The notes below the pieces were generated by a model, which was given only the letters and a program-made list of their open reading frames with translations, made no database searches and was not told the DNA's origin. This document shows positions 45,591 through 54,778 of a DNA stretch of 64,000 nucleotides, in pieces. Positions within the stretch are counted from its first letter, which is position 1, and every line of letters starts with the position of its first letter. This DNA comes from JAFNAG01 sp963824985 (GTDB taxonomy: Bacteria; Acidobacteriota; UBA6911), in contig CAWGRQ010000026.1 in NCBI GenBank assembly GCA_963824985.1, forward strand, positions 1-64,000, given 5' to 3'. The translations under genes were made by a program, and so were the position numbers.

Positions 45591-47210
45591 GTGTCCGAAC
45601 AGGAAACGGTCAGTTTTACCATCGACGGGAAAGCGGCGCAGGCAGCGAGGGGAACTACGGTTCTGGAGGCGGCCCGGGCCATGGGGATCGAGATCCCGCA
45701 CTACTGTTACCATCCCGGCTTGTCGATCGTGGGCAGTTGCCGGATGTGCCTGGTGGAGATCGAGAAGATCCCCAAGCTCCAGCCCTCCTGCGCAACGCCG
45801 GTCACGGAGGGGATGGTCGTTCGCACCCGCACTCCCGAGACTCTTCGCAACCGGCAGTCGGTTCTGGAATTCCTGCTGCTGAATCATCCCCTGGATTGCC
45901 CGGTGTGCGACCAGTCCGGGGAATGCGAACTGCAGAACTATTACATGGACTTCGGCTGTTACGATCCGCGCTTCAACGAGAACAAGAAAAAGCGCAAGAA
46001 GGCCTGGCCGATCGGTCCGCACGTGATACTTGACCAGGAGCGCTGCATCCTCTGCACCCGATGCGTGCGGTTCACGCAGGAAGTGACGCGGACGGCAGAA
46101 CTGGCGGTGCACGACCGCGGCCACCTGAGCGAAATCGCCATCTTCCCCGGTCAGGAACTGAACAATGCTTATTCCGGGAATGTCGTCGATCTCTGCCCGG
46201 TCGGCGCCCTGACAGATCGGGATTTCCGATTCCAATGCCGGGTCTGGTTTCTGGGCCGCACGCTTTCGATCTGCCCGGGATGCAGCCGCGGCTGCAACAT
46301 TGAGATTCATTACAATGAGCGGTTCAATCCCCGTTACCATGACCGTCGCGTTCATCGTCTCAAGCCGCGGTTCAACTCTGAGGTCAACGGCTATTGGATG
46401 TGCGACGAAGGCCGGTACGCATATCATGCCATCGACGATCCGCGGCGTCTGCTGGCCCCCTCGGTGAAGCAGGGGAGCGAGCGCCGCGCAGCGTCCTGGG
46501 ATGAGGCCTTGGGGCAGGCGGCGGGCGCGCTGAAGCAAACCCTGGACAAGCATGGTCCCGGGTCCATAGCCGTGCTGGCCTCGCCGCAGATGACCACCGA
46601 GGAACTGTTCCAGCTCCGCCGCCTGTTTCACGACGGCCTGCGCGTGGAATCGCTGCGCTATCGTGTCCCCCCGAGTCCAGGGGGTTCCGCCGACGCGTTC
46701 CTGATCACTTCGGACAAGAATCCCAACACGCGGGGGGCGGAGGTTCTGGGCTATTCCGAGTCCGGGTCCGAGGACCTGCTCCGGGAATGCTCTGCGGGAA
46801 AGGTCCGGTTTCTTTACCTTTGCGGTCACGACCTCACCCGGGCGCACGACGCCGGACAGGTGCGGGAAGCACTGTCCAGACTCGATGCGTTTGTCTATCA
46901 AGGGGCTTTCGATCACGCAACCGCCGCACTGGCCGATGTTCAGTTGCCCGGCTCCGTGTATGCCGAGAAATCGGGGACGTTCATCAACTGCCAGGGGAGG
47001 GTGCAGCGCATTCAGGCCGCGATTCCGCCCCTGGGACAAGCATTGCCGGATCTTGACATTCTTGCCCGGCTCGCCGCGGCCTCAGGTTCACCGCTCGCCG
47101 GGGCATCAGCGGCCCAGGTATTCCTCGAGATGGCATCCCGGGTGGAGGCCTTCGCATCCATGAACTATGATGGCGTGGGCGAGTCCGGGCAATTGCTCAA
47201 GTTGGGGTAA
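45591..47210 (+). CDS. nuoG: NADH-quinone oxidoreductase subunit G
   Basis: 539 residues, shorter than many NuoG proteins. The N-terminal [2Fe-2S] ferredoxin domain has HYCYHPGLSIVGSCRMCLVE; the His-Cys3 cluster is in HPLDCPVCDQSGECELQNY; a further [4Fe-4S] site is RCILCTRCVRF with CPVGAL; the molybdopterin-like part begins with CPGCSRGCNIEIHYNERFNP. The C-terminal half has lost most of the formate-dehydrogenase-like domain, but FINCQGRVQRIQAAIPPLGQ remains. It carries electrons from NADH or another donor to NuoB/I. The start is GTG at 45591 with GAGG upstream; nuoH follows after eight bases. Confidence 0.95.
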   Translation: MSEQETVSFTIDGKAAQAARGTTVLEAARAMGIEIPHYCYHPGLSIVGSCRMCLVEIEKIPKLQPSCATPVTEGMVVRTRTPETLRNRQSVLEFLLLNHPLDCPVCDQSGECELQNYYMDFGCYDPRFNENKKKRKKAWPIGPHVILDQERCILCTRCVRFTQEVTRTAELAVHDRGHLSEIAIFPGQELNNAYSGNVVDLCPVGALTDRDFRFQCRVWFLGRTLSICPGCSRGCNIEIHYNERFNPRYHDRRVHRLKPRFNSEVNGYWMCDEGRYAYHAIDDPRRLLAPSVKQGSERRAASWDEALGQAAGALKQTLDKHGPGSIAVLASPQMTTEELFQLRRLFHDGLRVESLRYRVPPSPGGSADAFLITSDKNPNTRGAEVLGYSESGSEDLLRECSAGKVRFLYLCGHDLTRAHDAGQVREALSRLDAFVYQGAFDHATAALADVQLPGSVYAEKSGTFINCQGRVQRIQAAIPPLGQALPDLDILARLAAASGSPLAGASAAQVFLEMASRVEAFASMNYDGVGESGQLLKLG

Positions 47211-47218
47211 ATCGACTT

Positions 47219-48301
47219 ATGTGGCTTGATATGCTCATAGTACTGGTCAAAGCGCTCTTTTTCCTGATCTGTGTGCTGACGCTCACTTCCCTGCTGACCT
47301 GGATGGAGAGGAAGCAGTCGGCGGTCATGCAGGACCGACTGGGGGCCAACCGCGCGCCGATCTTCGGTATTCGCGCTTTCGGCCTGCCCCATATCCTGGC
47401 GGACGCCCTGAAGATGTTTTTCAAGGAAGATTACGTGCCCCCCGGCGGCGACCGGCTGCTGCATGCGATGGCTCCCCTGGCGGCACTGTTTTTCGCCTTG
47501 ATGAGCTTTGCCGCCATTCCGTTCGGAAACACGCTCCAGATCGCCGGCAGAACCATCGAACTGCAGATTCTCCCCCTCAACGTGGGATTGCTGTTTGTCT
47601 TCGCCATGATGTCGATGGGGATTTACGGCACGTTTCTGGCGGGCTTCTCCTCCAACAACAAATATGCGTTCATGGGGGGATTGAGAGCCTCCAGCCAGAT
47701 GCTCAGCTATGAAATAACCATGGGCGCCACCCTCGTGGGCCTGCTGATGATTTTCGGCACGCTCGACCTTGCCCAGCTGAACCGGGCACAAGGGGAGCTT
47801 TTGTGGGGCTGGCTTCCAAAATGGGGGATTTTCCTGCAACCGCTCGGATTCATCCTGTTCCTGGTTGCAGGCTTCGCGGAAACCAAACGTGTCCCCTTCG
47901 ACCTGCCCGAAGGGGAATCCGAAATCATCGGATATTTCCTCGAATACAGCAGCATGAAGTTCGGCGCTTTTTTCATGACCGATTTCGTGGAGACCATCCT
48001 GATCGCCGCCCTGCTGGCGACTCTGTTTTTCGGCGGATGGCAGGTCCCGTATCTGCAGGCGGATGGATTCCATTTTCCCTGGGGATCCGAGTGGGCGCTC
48101 TCAGCTTTGACCGTAACGATCCTGCAGATTGCCGCCTTCGCCTTCAAGGTGTTCTTTTTTTGCTGGTTCCTCCTGCTCATTCGCTGGACGCTGCCGCGTT
48201 TCCGTTATGATCAGCTGATGCATCTGGGTTGGAAGATTCTGCTGCCGCTGTCGATCCTTAACATATTTGTCACGGGATTTGTGCTGGCGTTTTTCCTGTA
48301 G
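47219..48301 (+). CDS. nuoH: NADH-quinone oxidoreductase subunit H
   Basis: 360 residues with eight or nine helices. Conserved stretches include TWMERKQSAVMQDRLGANRA, LADALKMFFKEDYVPPGGDR, and FAETKRVPFDLPEGESEIIG, which form the quinone-binding chamber. It is the membrane subunit that couples quinone reduction to proton pumping. It closes the four-gene operon; nuoI and the antiporter-like subunits L, M and N are not adjacent. Confidence 0.97.
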   Translation: MWLDMLIVLVKALFFLICVLTLTSLLTWMERKQSAVMQDRLGANRAPIFGIRAFGLPHILADALKMFFKEDYVPPGGDRLLHAMAPLAALFFALMSFAAIPFGNTLQIAGRTIELQILPLNVGLLFVFAMMSMGIYGTFLAGFSSNNKYAFMGGLRASSQMLSYEITMGATLVGLLMIFGTLDLAQLNRAQGELLWGWLPKWGIFLQPLGFILFLVAGFAETKRVPFDLPEGESEIIGYFLEYSSMKFGAFFMTDFVETILIAALLATLFFGGWQVPYLQADGFHFPWGSEWALSALTVTILQIAAFAFKVFFFCWFLLLIRWTLPRFRYDQLMHLGWKILLPLSILNIFVTGFVLAFFL

Positions 48302-48504
48302 AATTGGGAAGAAATTTGAGAAGCAATCGCCGGTCCGGTCGCAGCCTCCGCCGGCCGTAACCGGACCCCCGGCGCCGGAGATTGGCTTGGAATGATAAAG
48401 TTGTCATGGGCTTTCCCGGGGATCCCGGCCATCATGAATTTCGGTTTCCGGAGTTCATCCGTATTCAGATGCTTGTAATTCGACACAGAAAGGGAGCCAA
48501 ACCT

Positions 48505-49098
48505 ATGCGCATGAGAACTTACCTGATGTTGGCCTTAGCAATGATCGTTGGCTGTGGAACCGTCCTGGCACAGGATGAGGTGCCACGGGTGGAGCTTTTC
48601 GGAGGACTCTCCTATCTGAGGACCTCCGGCAACAGTAATGTAAACGGGATTAACGGTCAGGCGAACATCAACATCAACCGCTGGGTTGGTATTGCCGCGG
48701 ACCTGGCCGGGCACTTCCAGACTTCTGCGGATGCCGATCTGACGCGGCGCACCGGCGCCCGACCCTCGGCCAATGCCTATTCTTTCCTGTTCGGGCCCCA
48801 GTTTTCGGAACGCGCCGGGAGAATGAGGGGATTTGCCCACTTCCTTGTCGGTGCGGCGAGGCTGCAGCAGGGATTCAAGGCCGGCGGTGGAGGCGTCCCC
48901 GCCGACAGCACCGTATTGTCCTGGGCGGCGGGCGGCGGCGTGGATCTTAAGGTGACCGACATGATCGACGTGCGGGCGATTACCGTGGATTATCAATACA
49001 TCAAGAGTCCTGATATCCCTCTGGTGCCGGTCGGCGCGATGAAGGGCGGCCGAAACAATATTCGGGTCGGCATTGGCCTGGTGTTCAAGCTCAAGTAA
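48505..49098 (+). CDS. Small outer-membrane beta-barrel protein (OmpA-barrel-like)
   Basis: 197 residues. A signal peptide (YLMLALAMIVGCGTVLAQ) is followed by alternating strands: VELFGGLSYLRTSGNSN, RWVGIAADLAGHFQTSAD, AYSFLFGPQFSERAG, GFAHFLVGAARLQQGF, VLSWAAGGGVDLKVTDMIDV and NNIRVGIGLVFKLK at the end. The terminal strand with F and L at alternate positions is typical of outer-membrane proteins with eight strands. Such proteins are abundant in Acidobacteriota with unknown roles. It stands alone, about 200 bases after nuoH; the gap holds no recognised feature. Confidence 0.8.
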   Translation: MRMRTYLMLALAMIVGCGTVLAQDEVPRVELFGGLSYLRTSGNSNVNGINGQANININRWVGIAADLAGHFQTSADADLTRRTGARPSANAYSFLFGPQFSERAGRMRGFAHFLVGAARLQQGFKAGGGGVPADSTVLSWAAGGGVDLKVTDMIDVRAITVDYQYIKSPDIPLVPVGAMKGGRNNIRVGIGLVFKLK

Positions 49099-49110
49099 GG
49101 CAGCACCTTA

Positions 49111-49336
49111 AAGACTGTAGCCTTTTAGGCTGTAGGCATGAATCAACTTTCGCTCCGTTAGGAGCCCTGACGGAATATCACGCATGCCTGACAGTCCATC
49201 AAGGCTCCCGATCCAACGCAACATTGCAGAATTTGATGATAAATGCGGTTAGCAGGCGTCCACCTTTTGGCTATGGCTGTAGACTTGCTTGGTTGTGTCT
49301 GCAGCCTACAGTCTAAAAGGCTATAGCCTTGCATGC
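49111..49336. repeat. Dispersed palindromic repeat (GTAGCC...GGCTACAG family), copy B, inverted
   Basis: About 226 bp between CTGTAGCCTTTTAGGCTGTA on the left and TAAAAGGCTATAGCCTTGCA on the right. Internal GTTAGGAGCCCTGACGGA and CATCAAGGCTCCCGATCC repeat the hairpin of copy A (25721-25927). It lies between the outer-membrane gene and the stop of the AMP-ligase fusion. Confidence 0.8.
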
Positions 49337-49339
49337 GGG

Positions 49340-52060
49340 CTAATCGTTTCCGATCAGACCGGCAACGGCAGCCCGCAGCCGTTCCGTGTCCGCCCCATAC
49401 GGATCATCGCGCATCTCCTCCCCCGGAGGTATAGGCGCTCCGAACTCAACCGTCACTCTGTGCAGGCGAATGCGCCGCCGGTCGCGCGGCCAGACCTCGT
49501 AGGTGCCGCGGATGGCGACCGGAACCATGGGAACATTGAGTTCGCGCGCCAGAATTGCCGCACCCTTCTTGAACTCGCCGAGCCGGCCGTCGAATGAACG
49601 TGATCCTTCGGGGAAAATGCCGAGAATCCGGCCGCTGCGCAATCCATGGGCTCCTGCCTTCATGGCGCGCAGGAGATGAGCATCCGGGTCTACCGGAAAG
49701 ACGTTCGCGACCCGCGCCACCAGGCGCATGAAGGGGTTGGCGAAAAAGGCGCTGTCCCCGACGAAAAAGACCCGCTGGAGAACGCGGTTGGGGAGCTGAG
49801 CCAGCATTACCAGCGCGTCAAGGTAGCTCAGGTGATTGGGGCAAAGCAGGTAGGGCCCGTCATGGGGCAGGCGTTCCAGGCCGCGTACCTTCAGCCGCAG
49901 GAGGATCCGGAACCAGAGGCCGAGAAAACGCACCACGGCCCACTTCAAGAGCGCCGGGCCGGTCCCGGAAAACGAGTTCTGCCATTCGGCTTCCCGGTCC
50001 AGCGACTCCGCCGAAAGGATGGCCCCCCAGCTCTGCCGCGTGCCGGAACCGCCCCCGGCGGAGGCTCCGATCTGCTGCTGCAGTCCCGAGATAAGGTCGC
50101 GCACCGTGTGGATTTCGGCGCCGAAATCCTCAGAAAGCTTCAAGCCGAGCGCCTGCTCCAGGCTGGCGAGAAACTCGACTCGCTCCATCGAATCGAAGCC
50201 CAGGTCGAGCTCGAGATTCATTCCTGCGCTGACGGGCTTGTCGCGGTGGTAGGAATGGCGCAGACAGGAGAGCACTTCCTGCCCGATGGCGGAATCGAGC
50301 AGTTCACGTTCCGAGGCCGACGCGGAGAGGGCGGCGCCGGCCGACTCCGTGTCCTGGAGCTTGCCGCTCTCGATCGCCTGTTTGATCTCCAGCCGCTTGA
50401 TCTTGAGCGTCGTGGTCCGGGGCAACGGTCCCTTCTGGATCTGGTAACTGAGAAGACGCTTGTAGTGCGGCAGCGGGTTGGACAGCCGGGCGATTTCATC
50501 CCTCAGGATCTCACGGGCGTTCGCAATCCGGTTGGCTTTCAGCCTGTCAAAATCGGGGACCACCACGGCATGCAGGTGTTCGGCCCCTTCCCGGCTCGAA
50601 TCGGCAAGGCCCACAACCGCGATTTCCTTGATATACGGGGATTTCTCGAAGTGGGCTTCCAGCTCATCGGGGTATATATTTTTCCCGTTGGGCAGAACGA
50701 TGACCTCTTTTTTCCTCCCGGTAATGAAGAGATTTTTCCGTGCATCCAGCCAGCCCAGGTCACCGGAAAGAAACCAGCCCTCGCGCATCACCTGCGCGGT
50801 CCCCTGCGGATCCTTGTAGTAGCCTTTCATCACCACGGGTCCCCGGATCGACACTTCCCCGACGCCGTCTTCCCCGGGATCGAGGATTACAATCTCGACG
50901 CCAGGAAGCGGGTGTCCGACCGATCCGATGACGTTGTCTTCCACCCGGGTCACCGTTGCCGCCCCGGCGGTTTCGGTCAGGCCATATCCCTGGAGGATGG
51001 TAAACCCCAGATCATGAAAATCCCGGGCTACCTTAGCGTCGAACGCCGAGCCCCCGCTCACGAACAGCCAGAGCCGCTTGCCGAAAGCACGGTGGATGCT
51101 CCGAAACATGAGTTTTCCGAGATTGACGCGCAGGCGCCCAAGGCAGAAGCGGTTCAGACCGAGCAGGCCCCGGAAAAGCTTCCGGGCCAGCGGCCCTTTG
51201 CGCGCGAGTTCCTCCTCGATACGTCCGTGAAACAGGTAGAAAAACTGGGGCACGGTGGCCATCACCGAGATGCCGGCCTCTTCGAGAGCCGCAAGAATCT
51301 CGGCGCGCTTCAGAGTATCGGCGAAGACAATCTGCGCGCCGAGATACAGGGGAATGAGCATGTTCACCACCGAAGCAAATACATGATGCAGCGGGAGCAG
51401 GCAGAGCAGGACGTCGTCCTCGGTCACCGTGATCGCAGTGAGACCGGAGGTGATTTCGCTGATGATGTTCTCCTGGGTAAGCATGACCCCCTTGGGCTTC
51501 CCCGTGGTCCCCGATGTGTAAATGATGACCATGACATCCGAAGGGTGGATCTCCGGCAGTACGGGCGCGGGGGATTGGCGGTTCCCCTGGTCGATCAAGC
51601 CCGCCAGCGACCGGGCTTGGCTCTCTTCAGGGCTCGTTTCGTCGAAGCAGATGACGCGCTCATGAAGCGCTGTACCGCGCAAACCCTCCTCGAGTTTCGG
51701 CAGCAGCATTCCGCTGACAAACAGCGCGTGAACCTCGGCGTCTTCGAGCAGGCGGAGCCACTCGGCCGGTGAGATCTGGGGATCGAGGGGGACGGCGATG
51801 CCGCCCGCGGCGCAGATCCCGAGGTAGGCGACGGCCCATTCCGGCCGATTTTCTGAGAGAATGGCCACTCTCCCCTGGGGCGGCAACCCCCGGGCGGAGA
51901 GGCCGAGGGCCACGCCATGCACCAGCCGGTGAAGTTCCGCGTAGGTAGTGTGGCGGTACCCGGCCGGGGTCTTGTGCTTGATGGCGATCCGATCCGGGCC
52001 CCGTTGAACGATCTCTTCGAAGCGCAGGTCGTATGTCGCCGTATGTGTCGTTCCTGTCAT
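49340..52060 (-). CDS. Trifunctional fusion: AMP-dependent acyl ligase, acyl carrier domain, PlsC-type acyltransferase
   Basis: About 906 residues. The ligase occupies 1-590: VIIYTSGTTGKPKGVMLTQE is the P-loop, LQGYGLTETAGAATV the adenylate motif, and KNLFITGRKKEVIVLPNGKN the hinge. An acyl-carrier domain follows at about 610-690 with LDLGFDSMERVEFLASLEQ, whose serine can hold phosphopantetheine. A PlsC-type acyltransferase ends the protein: LLCPNHLSYLDALVM with the HxxxxD motif and GILGIFPEGSRSFDG. It probably activates a fatty acid, loads the internal carrier and acylates a lysophospholipid or other acceptor at the membrane. E. coli Aas has acyltransferase first, ligase second and no carrier. 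The start at 52060 is where homology begins. Confidence 0.92.
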   Translation of the reverse strand: MTGTTHTATYDLRFEEIVQRGPDRIAIKHKTPAGYRHTTYAELHRLVHGVALGLSARGLPPQGRVAILSENRPEWAVAYLGICAAGGIAVPLDPQISPAEWLRLLEDAEVHALFVSGMLLPKLEEGLRGTALHERVICFDETSPEESQARSLAGLIDQGNRQSPAPVLPEIHPSDVMVIIYTSGTTGKPKGVMLTQENIISEITSGLTAITVTEDDVLLCLLPLHHVFASVVNMLIPLYLGAQIVFADTLKRAEILAALEEAGISVMATVPQFFYLFHGRIEEELARKGPLARKLFRGLLGLNRFCLGRLRVNLGKLMFRSIHRAFGKRLWLFVSGGSAFDAKVARDFHDLGFTILQGYGLTETAGAATVTRVEDNVIGSVGHPLPGVEIVILDPGEDGVGEVSIRGPVVMKGYYKDPQGTAQVMREGWFLSGDLGWLDARKNLFITGRKKEVIVLPNGKNIYPDELEAHFEKSPYIKEIAVVGLADSSREGAEHLHAVVVPDFDRLKANRIANAREILRDEIARLSNPLPHYKRLLSYQIQKGPLPRTTTLKIKRLEIKQAIESGKLQDTESAGAALSASASERELLDSAIGQEVLSCLRHSYHRDKPVSAGMNLELDLGFDSMERVEFLASLEQALGLKLSEDFGAEIHTVRDLISGLQQQIGASAGGGSGTRQSWGAILSAESLDREAEWQNSFSGTGPALLKWAVVRFLGLWFRILLRLKVRGLERLPHDGPYLLCPNHLSYLDALVMLAQLPNRVLQRVFFVGDSAFFANPFMRLVARVANVFPVDPDAHLLRAMKAGAHGLRSGRILGIFPEGSRSFDGRLGEFKKGAAILARELNVPMVPVAIRGTYEVWPRDRRRIRLHRVTVEFGAPIPPGEEMRDDPYGADTERLRAAVAGLIGND

Positions 52061-52147
52061 TCCCGCAGCATACGATACCGGACCGCCGCCAGACAAGCAC
52101 GCCGATCCCGTGGAGTGTAATCGGAAGCGGGGCCCACTCCTGGAGAA

Positions 52148-52435
52148 ATCAAAACAAAAACGCCACGGATTCCACGGATTTGCCAAAAAGTCCTCAATCA
52201 TGAATTGGGGCCGGTCGCTCCAGTTCAAGCGTATCATCTGCTCCGAAAATAGCTCTTTGCGCCCTCGCGCCCTTGCGTCATTGCGTTAAAAAAGATCAAC
52301 GCAAGGACGCCAAGACGCAAAGTCGCAAAGCCAAAAGATTTTCATGCGTCACCGGGTGCGCCATGGCGCATGAGGAGCTGTTAGGTTTATTGAATCTGTG
52401 GAATCCGTGGTGTTTTTGCTTTTTGGCCCAATTCG
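52148..52435. repeat. Cluster of dispersed repeats including a double-hairpin element
   Basis: At 52148-52185 lies CAAAAACGCCACGGATTCC (inverse of the 26.8 kb array). At 52241-52382 lies a 142-bp element: CTCTTTGCGCCCTCGCG, a palindrome GCGTCATTGCGTT ... AACGCAAGGACGCC, and a second hairpin CATGCGTCACCGGGTGCGCC with GGCGCATGAGGAGCTG. Two further copies occur at 57141-57293 and, inverted, 63595-63740. At 52390-52435 a direct copy of the GAATCTGTGGAATCCGTGG repeat follows. No gene lies in the 540 bases before 52601. Confidence 0.8.
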
Positions 52436-52600
52436 CTCTGAAAGTGGCGGCAAGCACCTGAGTCCCAATCCCAATTGCACCCCTCTGATCCGGAAGGCTG
52501 GAATTATGCCCCAAACCGCGGTACACTGGGACAAATCCGTGCTCTATCCAAGGACTGGATTCTGAATCGCACTGCGGCTGCGGGAGGTGCGCACCCTGCC

Positions 52601-54238
52601 ATGTCGGACAACCTTGCCAACACCGAACAAGAATCGACTCTGCATACGCTTCGTAATCTCGAACAGCGAATCGCCAGGCTCGAATCGCGACTCGGCCTGC
52701 CGGCCGCCGGAATGGAATCGGCGCGGGAGGCCACATTCCCTGACCTGACCGGCGGCGACAAGACCGAGCTGGAGATGAAAATCGGCGAGTTCTGTCTGCC
52801 GTGGGCAGGAGGCATCGTATTCCTCCTGGGGATCGCCTTCCTGATGACCTACACGCTCAACCAGGGCCACAGTCTGTTGTCCGCGGTTATCGGGTACTGT
52901 GCCGGCGCCGGACTGTATGTCCTGGCCCGTGCCTGGCAGCAACCTTTCCCATACCTGGCGCGCCTGCTCGTGTGTGCAAGCCTGTTGTTGTCGTACTACA
53001 CAACCCTGCGCCTGCATTACTTCACGCAGATCCCGCTTCTTGAGAGTCAGCTCACGGCGCTCCTGCTCCTTCTCCTGGTGGTCGCCCTGCAGTTGTTTCT
53101 GGCGGTGGTGCGGCAATCCCAGCTGCTCGCGGCCCTGGCCGTCTTTCTCGGTCTGCTGTCGGCGCTCCTGAGTGATGCCACACATATCATGCTGATGCTG
53201 ACGGTCCTGCTCTGCGCCTATGCGGCGGAGCGGGCGTTGCGCCGCGGTTGGTGGCGCCTGCTGAACCTGACCATCGTGCTTGTGTATCTTGCCCACGGGG
53301 TCTGGCTGATCAATGATCCGATTGCCGGCCATCCGCCGGGAGCGATCGGCGCCGGGCAATACCCGTTGGCCTATCTGTTCGTCTGTGCCGCCGTCCTGGC
53401 CTGGCCGGCGCTCTTTTACGATCCGGAGGCGTCTGAGGACGTCGCGCGCGCCAGCGCGATTTTTCTCAACGGCATGGGCTTCTCGGGAGCGATATCTCTG
53501 GCCGCGATCATCGTTTACCCCGGGACCTGGGCTACGGTGTATTTGGCCGCCTTCGGCCTTCTGCTCCTCTGCTCCATAGCCCAGTGGCTGACGACGCACC
53601 AGCACTTCGCCCCGTCGGTTTTCGCCTGCTTCAGTTACCTGTCACTGACCATCGCGATCTACGGATTGGCACGGGTTCCCGAAGCGTTCCTGTGGCTGGG
53701 GCTGCAGAGCTTCCTGGTGGTCTCCATGGCGCTCTGGTTCCGCTCCCGGGTGCTGGTGTTCGCGAATGCCGTCATCTATTTCAGCATCCTGATCGCCTAC
53801 TGGATCACCTCACCCCGTTCGGATCTGGTCAATTTCGGCTTCGCGCTGGTGGCTCTCGGAAGCGCCCGGGTCATGAACTGGCAGAAGGAGCGGTTGACGC
53901 TGCGAACCGATGGGTTGCGCAACGTTTACCTGGCCATTTCTTTCATACTTATTCTCTATTCGCTGCATCATTTGATGCCCAGTTCCTATGTGGCCCTCTC
54001 CTGGACGGCCTCGGCGGCCGCATATTTTCTTCTGAGCCTGCTGCTCCGCAACATCAAGTACCGATGGATGTCATTGCTGAACCTGGCGGCAACCGTAGTG
54101 TACCTGTTTCTGGTCGATCTTCCGCACCTCGACCCGAAATTCCGAGTCGCCGCTTTTCTCCTTCTCGGACTGATGGCGGTCGCCTTATCGCTGTTTTACA
54201 CGCGGCTCCGTCGACCGGCGCGCAGGAGCGGCAGCTGA
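52601..54238 (+). CDS. Polytopic membrane protein (DUF2339-like), function unknown
   Basis: About 545 residues. A short cytoplasmic coiled-coil-like start (LHTLRNLEQRIARLESRLGL) is followed by some 15 hydrophobic helices, for example WAGGIVFLLGIAFLMTYTL and LLLLLLVVALQLFLAVV. The N-terminal coiled coil followed by EMKIGEFCLPWAGGIVFLLG resembles DUF2339-type membrane proteins, but no catalytic motif was recognised. The start at 52601 is preferred because upstream codons are not conserved and partly repeat-derived. It lies 92 bases upstream of the Rieske gene on the same strand and may be part of that transcript. Confidence 0.75.
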   Translation: MSDNLANTEQESTLHTLRNLEQRIARLESRLGLPAAGMESAREATFPDLTGGDKTELEMKIGEFCLPWAGGIVFLLGIAFLMTYTLNQGHSLLSAVIGYCAGAGLYVLARAWQQPFPYLARLLVCASLLLSYYTTLRLHYFTQIPLLESQLTALLLLLLVVALQLFLAVVRQSQLLAALAVFLGLLSALLSDATHIMLMLTVLLCAYAAERALRRGWWRLLNLTIVLVYLAHGVWLINDPIAGHPPGAIGAGQYPLAYLFVCAAVLAWPALFYDPEASEDVARASAIFLNGMGFSGAISLAAIIVYPGTWATVYLAAFGLLLLCSIAQWLTTHQHFAPSVFACFSYLSLTIAIYGLARVPEAFLWLGLQSFLVVSMALWFRSRVLVFANAVIYFSILIAYWITSPRSDLVNFGFALVALGSARVMNWQKERLTLRTDGLRNVYLAISFILILYSLHHLMPSSYVALSWTASAAAYFLLSLLLRNIKYRWMSLLNLAATVVYLFLVDLPHLDPKFRVAAFLLLGLMAVALSLFYTRLRRPARRSGS

Positions 54239-54330
54239 GCCGTTTCTTGCCAGAATATTTCCTTTGCCAAGTTCTTTTGCATTAGATATCTTTGGTGTCC
54301 TCAACCAAACTTCAGGATCGAGCTGCCATT

Positions 54331-54774
54331 ATGATGCCAACGGAACAGCCGACAAGCCGGCGCAACGTCCTCAACTATCTTCTGGGCACGGGGGCTTTTG
54401 CGTCTCTGGGCGCCATTCTGTATCCAATCACGCGGTTCATGATTCCGCCGCGAATCGTGGAATCGTCCGCATCGAGCGTGGTTGCAGGCACGGTTGCGGA
54501 ATTGAAGCCGAATGAAGGCAAGATCTTCAAATTCGGCAGCAAGCCGGGCCTGCTGATTCAGACGCCGGCGGGCGAGTATCGCGCCTTCAGCGCGGTCTGC
54601 ACACACCTGGATTGCACCGTGCAGTATCGCTCCGATGAGAAGCTGATCTGGTGCGCATGCCACAACGGTCGCTACGATCTGACGGGGAAGAACATCTCCG
54701 GACCGCCGCCGCGGCCGCTGGAGGAATTCAAGGTGAACGTGCGCGGCGATGAGATCGTGGTTTCGCGGGGGTAG
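54331..54774 (+). CDS. Rieske [2Fe-2S] protein of a bc-type complex
   Basis: About 147 residues. An N-terminal twin-Arg-like stretch (SRRNVLNYLLGTGAFASLGA) is a membrane anchor. The Rieske motifs are CTHLDC (with HLDCTVQY) and CACHNGRYDL, followed by GPPPRPLEEFKV, the proline loop. The protein takes electrons from quinol and passes them to a cytochrome c. It is the first gene of a three-gene set with cytochrome b and a nine-heme cytochrome. The downstream gene begins four bases after its stop. Confidence 0.95.
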   Translation: MMPTEQPTSRRNVLNYLLGTGAFASLGAILYPITRFMIPPRIVESSASSVVAGTVAELKPNEGKIFKFGSKPGLLIQTPAGEYRAFSAVCTHLDCTVQYRSDEKLIWCACHNGRYDLTGKNISGPPPRPLEEFKVNVRGDEIVVSRG

Positions 54775-54778
54775 CAAG

